This document shows positions 56,074 to 64,000 of a DNA stretch of 64,000 nucleotides, one piece after another. The notes beneath the pieces were generated by a model. That model made no database searches. It saw only the letters and a list, made by a program, of their open reading frames with translations, and was not told where the DNA came from. Within the stretch, counting starts at the first letter, position 1; each line of letters opens with the position of its first letter. Location of the stretch: contig JASJFT010000028.1 in the NCBI GenBank assembly GCA_030770425.1, positions 248,001-312,000 on the forward strand. Reading direction: 5' to 3'. Origin of the DNA: Darksidea phi. Lineage: Eukaryota > Ascomycota > Dothideomycetes > Pleosporales > Lentitheciaceae. Made by a program: the position numbers and the translations under genes.

Positions 56074-58845
56074 CTATCTACCCTCTTCACTCCTTCCAAA
56101 TCCCCTAAAAGCTCCCACGTCTCTCCTAAAGAACTTTCCGATATTTTTCAAGTTCTCATTCAAATTCCCCTTTGCCTCGAGGCCCACGCCTGCCCCGCCG
56201 CTATCATTTGGTCCCTGTTGTCCAGGCGCTGGACTCCCAAATCGATCCACTCCTTCTCGAACTGCACTAACCATCGCATTGCCCAAACCTGCCGGGTCAA
56301 ATCTGCCCGTACCCAGACTTGGCGTCCCTACACCTATCACACCCAATCCGCCTCCCATAACACTCCCCGCATTGCCCAAACTCCCAATTCCGGTGCCGAT
56401 ATGGCCTGATTGGATTTGTAAAGGGGTGAGGAGGGTTGAGTTTTGTGCGAGGTTAGCGTGGTTGGGAGACGCTTTGAAGGCGTTAAAGAGATCCATAAGA
56501 TTAGCTTGGTCGGCTTTCCGGATTCCTTTGAGATCAAGAATTTTGCGGAAATTCGTGTCGGACTTGTCGGCGATGTGAATGAGGTAGGCTTGGACAAGCG
56601 CTTCAGGAGGCGAAGGGCGCACTTGGAGTGTTTTGAGAAGTGGGTCGATTTTAGACATGGACTGGGTTGCACGTTTGACGAAGCTAGGTTGTTCATTAGA
56701 CTGAGGATCGAGTGAAATTGTAAAGGCCACGTACCTCGCCGGCGGTGCCGTCCCTGGTGCGTCGTTCAGAGATGGGATCTCAGTAAACCCCTTCTTTAAC
56801 ACATAGCTATCCAACAACATCTGCTCCGCACCAACCTCGCTTATCGGCTTACTCTGTACGATATTCGCAACATACGCTGTAGCCAACTGGTCCACAAGTC
56901 CGTCGCAAAATGCTCTTGCATACTGCTGTTTATGCAGATACTTTAAGATATCGGCAGATTTTTCCTTAACTTGGCGCAATAGTTCTGCAACATAAGTGCT
57001 TTGGTCGCCTACGCTTTCAAGCTTACTCCATGGCGTGTTGCGCATCTCACGCCAGCTTGGTTCGCATGCAAGTTCGACTCTGCGAACAAGCATGCGTACG
57101 GTGGCGCTGGCGATGCCCATAAAGGCATCTGCTTGGCTTTGAAGATCAACCTTCTCGCGGAGATCCTCGGCGATGCGGCTCTTGATCTTTTCCTCTAATT
57201 GGTTGCAGGTCAGGTAGCAGTAGTCCGCAGTATTGAGGATAAGTACAGCATCCTCTACGGAGGGACCCGGTACTCCGGGTTTCTCGCTTAAGAAGTAGTA
57301 CAACACCTGCTGCCCATATTGATCAAGATACTTGGCGAACGTGATAGAGAGTTCAAGTAGACTTGATTCCTTCGACAACTTGGCGCACTGAGCAAGGGTG
57401 AGTCGGTAAAAGTGGAATAGCTCGGTTGACGAAGGTATCACGGCTTGGGCCGAGAACTCTTCCTCTGCATTGCGGAGAGGTTGCTCTCGATATTTGGGTA
57501 TCAGGGTTGCAAGTTGCCTGAATATGTTAGTAAGAAGACCGCATGGAATGTTTCAGATGCTTACTTGTCTTGGGACTCTACCCAAAGACGCATGTAAGGC
57601 TCAAAGGCCTCGGAGATGGTCTGACTAAAGCCATGAGGCCTGTCTTCCTTGGACGCGATTGTATCAATAGAGGTGCGAGACTATACTGAGTAAGCATGCG
57701 TATAAACTTCTGACAGGGGATTTCAACCTCATTGGAGAACTTCTGCTCCAGGCTGTGCTCGAAGTCGAGCGTCTCCTGCAGGCAGGAGAGAAGCAGATCG
57801 ACGTTAAGGGTCTGGCCATCTCCCCTTCGCATAGAACGCTGCAAGATGGCCTTGAAGTCGTCCCGGGTGCCCTCGCAGAACGAGTTGGCTAGCATCTCGT
57901 TCACCTTCCAGTAAGCCGGAAAGATGGTGGCGTGTTCTAAATCGTACGTCTTCATCATGCGGTTAAACCACGAATATCTCCGCGATATGTTGTCCAATGA
58001 GCCGGCCTTTGCAATGTTAACAACAGCTTGATATAGGATCGACAGAAAGCGGGACACCCACCTCATCGTTCCCGCGAAACACCTGTCGGTATTCACGCAG
58101 CTGGGTGTTGCAGTACCAGTTGACAAGTCGTGTCCTGGCATGCTCACCCAGGGCGTCAATCACCAAGCACGCCTCGGTGAGCGTAGCCCTGCGCTGAGCG
58201 ACCTCTCCTTTGGCGAAGACGACCTCGAAGTCCTCACACACTTGTTCCAGCAGCTCGCGCTGCAGATCAGCCACGTTGCGACTGAGGGTCGCGATCTGGT
58301 CTATGGAGCGGTAGCTCTTGAAGTGCGCCACAAGCTGGATGACAGCCTGCAGCAGCTGGGCGCACTCCCGGTATTGGCGCGACTTGCTGAGGCTGCATAA
58401 TTGCTCGTATGCTGTTGTCAACATCTGCAGACGCTTCAATGCCGTCATGGAGAGCGTCAGGTTACGCTTCGTGTTATCTAACCGCTTGATGTCGGCTGTC
58501 ATCTCGGTGATGGTCTGCTCCGTGTGCATGGCCCGCTTCCGCACACTCTCAATCTTGTTGAACAGGTCGGCCAGCTCAGCCTTGGCATTCTGGATGCGTT
58601 GCACGCTGTCGGCATCCGAGGCCGTCTGATAGGCCACGAAGGTGGCGATGTCCTCGTCCAAGTCATCTTGGTAGCTGCGGAGCGTTTCGGAAGTGGTAGA
58701 CACGAAGGAGAGCGTCGAGGGGTGCGTGAAGAGCGCGTTCAGGTGATTGATGGGGTCGTAATCAGCTGCAAGGGTCAGCACATTCGTCGTATGCTTCTCC
58801 CGGCCGGGGCATACCAGAGTCGAGCGATGATGAAGGTGCAGGCAT
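56074..58845 (-). CDS. VPS53: GARP/EARP complex subunit Vps53
   Basis: Vps53 is a subunit of the GARP tethering complex, which receives endosome-derived vesicles at the trans-Golgi. Six exons (58815-58845, 58062-58765, 57728-58006, 57565-57680, 56735-57517, 56074-56683) give 840 residues in phase. The start MPAPSSSLDSADYDPINHLNALF fits relatives. The N-terminal coiled-coil domain is strongly conserved: TEQTITEMTADIKRLDNTKRNLTLSM in part, LTTAYEQLCSLSKSRQYREC, WYCNTQLREYRQVFRGNDE, AGSLDNISRRYSWFNRMMK. The C-terminal half includes STELFHFYRLTLAQCAKLS and KILDLKGIRKADQANLMDLFNA. Two introns are weakly marked: 57681-57727 has a GTTGAA donor, and 56684-56734 (51 nt) is in frame without a stop but is removed because the join PPA-SFVKRATQS matches the family. 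Confidence 0.91.
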
Positions 58846-59285
58846 GAGATCCAACAGGCCAACATTGGCCTGCGCGCTCGTGGTTTCTGGCCAATTCTGT
58901 AGCAGCTGAAGACGCCGAGTACGGAAATATCACAGGGATCAGCACAGCGGGCGACGATGCGGGGTTGCAAGAGCGCAATATTGACAATGGAGTGAGGTTC
59001 ATGCCATCGTGCTTCGGCCTCGTTGTGTGTTCACTTCCCCGGAATCTCACGACGAATCAGCGCCTGGGAACACCGCATTGGTCCAAGCTCGACCACTAGT
59101 GACCCCGACGTCTCAAATATAGGATTCTCCAGTCCAAAATACATAATTCAGGGGTGATTTTTATTTCAAGATCCTGATATGCATGACATGATCATTCCGT
59201 TTTTCGACACCCTTGCCGCCTACCATTCAAGCCATGGATGCAATGCCCCGCGGGCTACCTCCGCAACATGCTACCACCCATTGGA

Positions 59286-60566
59286 CTACTGCGGAAACAA
59301 ACCCAGGAATCCGTTGTACACCAGGCTTCTGTCCTTTTGGGTGTGGGCACTTGCGTCTCCCGTCCCTGTCCAATAGAACAGCCCGCCCAGCCCGTTCTGT
59401 CGCACATACCGGGCCTTCATCGAGACAGTGCGGGGAGTGTCGTACGTGACAAAACCCCCATCACCCCCAACACAGTAAGCCGCACCGACCTGCTCGTCGA
59501 CATATTCCTTTGCGCCTGGGCACGGGAGGTCACGATATTCGAACGTTCCTTCTTCCCCTGCTGCTCCTGAATACGAGTGACCCACGCCATTGCAACCAGT
59601 GAACGAGCGTCCGTACGCGGGAACACCCAGAACTACCTTGTTCGGCGGCACACCGTGGTGGACCATGTAAGAGACCGCTGAATGACATGAAATTGCCGCC
59701 TCGGCAGAATGCGGAATATGCGGGGTGAAGAGCTGAGCGTGGTGGCCGCATTTCTGCACCCACGGACCTGCAAAGTCGTATGACATAAGGTTGACCATGT
59801 CGAGGTAATAAGAGGCATGGGCGAGATTAATGTGTTGCAAAGCCCATTGACCGGCTGGCAGAGCCGAAGATAGTGTGTATCGAGGGGCCGGTAGGTGTGC
59901 TCGCAGGGTAGCTAATAGTTGGACGTAATCTTCACCTTGTCTGGAGTCGGATGGATGCTCCCAATCGACTTTCAACATCGTCAGCGTACTCTGCGTGGGT
60001 AGCACCAAGGTGACCATAGCTTACTGTCGATACCATCAATGCCGAAATGCTGCACCAGCCCCAAAGCTGTTTGCGCAAAAGTATCTCGGCTGGTCTTGTG
60101 TCGAGCTACTTCCGCGAATGGCTCACTGCCTTTACCACCGCCTCCAACAGACAGAATAATTCGCAGCTTCGTGTACTTCTTTTTCAGAAGCGCAAAAGAG
60201 TGCAGACAGCCTTTGGTCTCCGGCACATCTCCAGCTCCAGGCACCTGGATTTGGGCGTCTGCCCACTCATCGCTGAGCTAGAGCAATTAGTGAAGCACTC
60301 ACATCCTCGACGAACTGGACATACATATACGGTCCCATCAAGCTTCACCCTGGACACATGTCAGCAATGCGAAGCAAGTGCGGGGAACAGACTTACCAGG
60401 CAAAGGCGTAGAAGACATGCGATATCACATCGAAGTTCAAGGAGACGGGAGGCCGACCTCGGTATATGTGCCAGTTTGGATAGTACACAGCATTCCAGTA
60501 CATGTTGTCTAACGGTGTCGAAAAATCGTTGTCGTGATTCACATGGGGCGGCAGTGTCCGGCTCAT
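59286..60566 (-). CDS. GH18 chitinase without signal peptide
   Basis: This is a glycoside hydrolase family 18 chitinase. Exons 60397-60566, 60325-60349, 60025-60277 and 59286-59968 give 376 residues. The catalytic motif DGIDIDWE is formed across the exon 3/4 junction (GIDGID plus IDWEHP) and has both the nucleophile-orienting aspartates and the acid/base glutamate. Other GH18 marks are YYPNWHIYRG, ILSVGG (beta-3), NLMSYDFAG (beta-6, with the substrate Tyr) and the closing GGLFYWTGTGD. Exon 2 is only 25 nt. The N-terminus MSRTLPPHVNHDN is polar, so an intracellular enzyme or unusual secretion is likely; no chitin-binding domain or GPI signal is present. Confidence 0.9.
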
Positions 60567-61859
60567 GGTGGCTCGCTCGGGAGTGGTCCGACTAAACGTT
60601 AGCTGCAGCGTTAGAGCTGCACGTCGGAGCCAATGGGCTAGTACAAAGAAAAATTTAAAGAAACGAGAATGGACTGGAGGAGAAGGTTTAGGGGAAAGGA
60701 CAGTGATGATGTTTAAGAAGAGGAGTTGCGGTGATGGCTGCAGGGATATGCGGAGAAGCATACAGGGCTTCGGAACGCCACAGTGGCCATGTGCGCCGTC
60801 GTGCTTGTACGATGATGGAAAGGACGTCCTTGGAAGGGGCAAGGGATATAGTTCATGGCATTGGTCGACTGTCGGTGCCCAAGAATGGACGCTGGTGACC
60901 TGCACGTTAGAGCAAACGGAGTGCTCTAGCCGCAACAATACGGTGGCTTCCTCCTCAACGTCCGATGATCACCGTAAACCCCGTGGCTTGTGAGCGGACA
61001 GCCAAAAGGGCAAGGCCGCTCATGCAGGCGGAAACATAGCCTTGGGCCGCCTCGAATCAGACATGGTCAACGAGGAGAGCAGCTAGTCCAACAACGGGGC
61101 CACGGTACCGACGACGACTCGCATAAACAGTGAGATTGCGTCCAAGGTGCGACTCCTCACGATCTTCACACCATGCTATATGACACTAGCTCCGAAGGTA
61201 AACGATAGGGAGCTGTGATAGGCTAGATAGGGATCCCGACATGATGAGCCCTGCCCTGTCCTATCCTGCGGGGCTGGCCAGAAATAACATGCATGCCTTT
61301 TAGGGCCCGCGTGAGCTGAGCTGGGCGATGTCGATGCTAATGTTCGTCAATGCACCGGTCAACGAAGGGTCGTGCCGGAAGAGTTTCGGGCCTCCATTTC
61401 TCGCATGCGGGCGTCCGAAAAGAATACTCAAGCTGACCGGCGTGTGAGGAAGATCAGCGATGGTGGCAGCCTTTCCCCACATTGCACAACGCGGCCAGAA
61501 ACCGGAAGAGATGTGCGTACGTACTGGTCATGTTTCGTCAGGTTACACAGAAGTTCAAACTCTATGATGATGGCAAGCTGCAGTTGGCGGGCAGCGGCAC
61601 CATGCTCCGATCCTTGCTCTTGCCCGCATGGCGCCTTTCCCATTGCATGAAGCATGAACGGAGGTGATGACCACAGCTACGCAGGTGAAAGACCTAGCGT
61701 CTTGGCATGCACGTGATGACGCTAACCCGGCAGCGACCTGCATGGGACGTCGGACAAGGGAGGACTCCTCACCACGACCGCCGCTAAATCAACTTGCCCT
61801 CGGAACCGGCTTCCCACCAATATCCCGCGTTCGTTCCTCGTTGGTGCTCGTCATACACC
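60567..61859. promoter_or_regulatory. Divergent upstream region of the chitinase and YTH1
   Basis: This 1.3 kb gap separates two outward-facing starts. It holds no recognised gene; open frames (up to 142 codons) overlap the chitinase start or lack support. Confidence 0.45.
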
Positions 61860-62670
61860 ATGACAGAGGTCCAGAGAGTTGTGGCGCCCACACAGCAGAC
61901 CGACCAGGCGGCACAAGCTCCCCTCAGCTTCAACTTTAGCGATTTCCTTCGACGTGAGTATCGCTTCGGACTCGATCCGGATCGTCCACTATGCAAGGCA
62001 TACATGCAGGGGCACTGCCCGCTGGGTAATCGATGTCCTGACAAACACCAAGTCACAAGCTCATACAGCAAGTGCGTACCCATATTCAGGCGCTCTTTAT
62101 TCAATCTACTGATCTTGTCATTCCAGCCTCGTCTGCAAGCACTGGCTACGGGGGCTCTGCAAGAAGGGCGAGACGTGCGAGTTCCTTCACGAATACAACC
62201 TACGTCGCATGCCCGAATGCTCCTATTACGCGCGCACGCTGACGTGTTCGAACGGAGACGACTGCCTCTACCTACACATCGACCCCGAGTCGAAGCGACC
62301 GCCATGTCCTCACTATGACCGCGGGTTCTGCCCGCTGGGCCCTATCTGCGCACTGAAACATAACAAGAAGGAAAAGCTGTGCCCATTCTACCTGGCGGGC
62401 TTCTGTCCTGACGGCAAAGCTTGTCGGAATGGCGCTCACCCTAGATTCCCCACAGACCTAAAAAAGCCCGAGGTGCGCGTCGAGAAATCGCCGGAAGAGC
62501 TCGAGCGTGAGCGCGTTGAGAGGGAAATGAAACGTGAGAAAGAAGAGCAAGAGGACCGGGAACGCGATGAGCGGAACGGGCACCACTCAGGTGGGCATGG
62601 CTTCCAGCGCGGCGGGCGTTCGTGGGGTCAAAAGAGAGGGCGAGCAAGGAAACGTCGGGGGGGATTTTGA
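61860..62670 (+). CDS. YTH1: mRNA 3'-end-processing zinc-finger protein Yth1 (CPSF30)
   Basis: Yth1/CPSF30 is a subunit of the cleavage and polyadenylation factor and helps read the poly(A) signal. Exons 61860-62071 and 62127-62670 join in phase 2 (GTGCGT..TTCCAG), giving 251 residues. Five CCCH zinc fingers follow one another: [19 protein letters not shown] (about 45-63), [58 protein letters not shown] and [20 protein letters not shown]. The intron separates fingers 1 and 2. The C-terminus is a highly charged Glu/Arg helix followed by an Arg/Gly-rich tail ([10 protein letters not shown]). All zinc ligands are present. The start has a usable context (ACACCATGAC). Confidence 0.94.
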
Positions 62671-64000
62671 TTGTCGAACCTGAAGAAGCTTGGTTAACTC
62701 TACAAATGGGACTAGACTGCTATGAGTAGGAAGAAGAATTACAGAAGGATGCGAGCAGATGAATCAGAGAGCTGAGCTGGACGAGCCGTAGTCTTGTAAG
62801 AGATATGCTTCATGTCGAGATTATACAGGGTTGACGATCCTAGCAGTCGCGCCCGCTCGTACTGCCAGTTAACGGGACGATAAGATCGGGCTCGCCTGCG
62901 TCTCCCACTTACCACGAGTCGGGACCCGATACGAACCGCACGTTCGCTCGCGTGTATCCAACTAGCGCTTAGCAGTCGCGTGGTCCTCGGCCTGATCGCT
63001 CCTCTTCTATTTCGATACCTTACTTAGCTTGCACGAATGCACGACAGCACGCGGAACGGCGGCATAAGCTTCCATAAACCCCAATACGCTAGCTCCTTGA
63101 CCTAATTCCCTGACTCTCGTGTTCGTTGAACAGGTGATCGCCATGCGCCGCATGGTCAGCCTGTCGCACCGATCACTATCGTGTTGCACTACGGCGATCT
63201 CGGTCATAATGTTGCGCATAGATGTATGGATAGTACAAGTTGGTGGATCTTGATGCCTTATGCTCCTTATCTCCAGTTGTCTGTTTATGCCACTTAGTGT
63301 TGAGATCGTACCTGCCTTGATGTCACCTGATCGTGGGGCATACTGCGACCGGTAACACTTAATTAAGGTGATATCATAATGCGGGCCTGTATTGTTATGC
63401 TGGTCAGAAATCGCGTTTGCACCAATGCAGAACGCACCGAATGCGGACCAGAGCTGTTTGAAACAGGAGAAATATGTAAAAACATTGATAATGCGAGAAT
63501 ATATATTTCGCACGAGGATTAACGTGTCGTCCATGTCGTTGTCGACTTAGCGTAGACGAACAGGGAGGTAACAATTCGAAGTGTTCTTAAATCTCGAAGG
63601 TTGTATTTGATTTTGCAAGAGCAGGTTTGAAACAAGGCCCTTAGGGTATTGTATTTTCTAGTACTACGCATAGCAGGGCGTTATCGATTCTCTAGTATCA
63701 TATCTTATCAGTCGAAAGATTAGTTTAAGTAAGTGGTAACAGTCAGAGTAGTTAGATTATTGCTCTATGCGTAACCGACTTTTACCCCGTCAAGCCGCAT
63801 TTTATGAGGACTACATTACTAGTACGGTACCTACTCCCACCACGGAACCAAAGGAAAAGCACATTCGGTTCCTATATAATACTAACCCCATTAATATCGC
63901 GAAAACTTTTTATTGATCTTCGCATGGTCTCTAAGCGGCCCATATAAATTCTCATACATATCTATACTTCGGAGATACAAGCGACCAAGGTTGAATATGG
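62671..64000. other. Right-end region, no gene recognised
   Basis: The last 1.3 kb contains one minus-strand frame of 175 codons (63007-63534) without recognisable motifs; the final 450 bases are AT-rich with many stops. I see no gene I can support. Confidence 0.4.

Noticed and set aside
56074..58970. First thought that this gene was COG6
   Set aside because: The block DYDPINHLNALF and the long conserved helical region match Vps53, not COG6.
63007..63534. Minus-strand frame of 175 codons near the right end
   Set aside because: No motif, no neighbouring exon signals and composition unlike the genes; probably chance.

Overview
This window is nuclear DNA from a filamentous ascomycete fungus. 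The evidence is short spliceosomal introns (about 47-63 nt, often with CTAAC/CTAAT branch sites), a HET-domain incompatibility gene, repeat copies whose stop codons look like RIP (CAG to TAG), and a set of clearly fungal orthologues. Protein wording suggests Dothideomycetes, perhaps Pleosporales, but that is only an inference. No CRISPR array, operon, rRNA or convincing tRNA was seen.

Layout. Positions 1-34.5 kb are gene-dense: an ARO8-type aminotransferase cut by the left edge, OST2, a TMEM14 protein, a membrane-anchored S33 peptidase, a glycine-rich RRM protein, an unrecognised basic nuclear-type protein with a polyQ tract, cytosolic inorganic pyrophosphatase, mitoribosomal mL53, the SNARE Sec20, an RTC4-domain protein, a HET protein, RCL1, kexin and a very large PhoD-like phosphatase. 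From 34.5 to 41 kb lies a gene-poor island with two decayed genes and one copy of a 1.2 kb repeat. From 41 to 47.9 kb housekeeping genes return: a DUF1294 protein, a small single-span membrane protein, a CaM kinase and the tandem-bromodomain RSC4. A second poor island (47.9-56 kb) holds the other, inverted copy of the repeat, a shorter fragment of it, and a possible SINE. The right end carries VPS53, a GH18 chitinase without signal peptide, and YTH1/CPSF30; the last 1.3 kb shows no gene.

How the genes relate. Most are unconnected core genes. There is a loose secretory-pathway theme (OST2 in the ER, Sec20 in Golgi-ER retrieval, kexin and the GARP subunit VPS53 at the trans-Golgi), which I read as coincidence. 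Divergent pairs sharing an upstream region are OST2/TMEM14, RRM protein/polyQ protein, mL53/SEC20, kexin/PhoD and chitinase/YTH1.

The least expected observations are: two full-length copies of an unnamed 1.2 kb repeat with exact borders and different 13- and 15-bp target duplications; a possible mitochondrial isoform of pyrophosphatase from an upstream in-frame ATG; a polyQ tract that sits exactly inside a good in-frame intron; an alternative last intron that would lengthen a 103-residue membrane protein to 151; and two genes whose start codon is followed directly (or after one base) by an intron. Exon borders were worked out by eye from splice signals, phase and family alignment remembered by me; no transcript data or searches were available.
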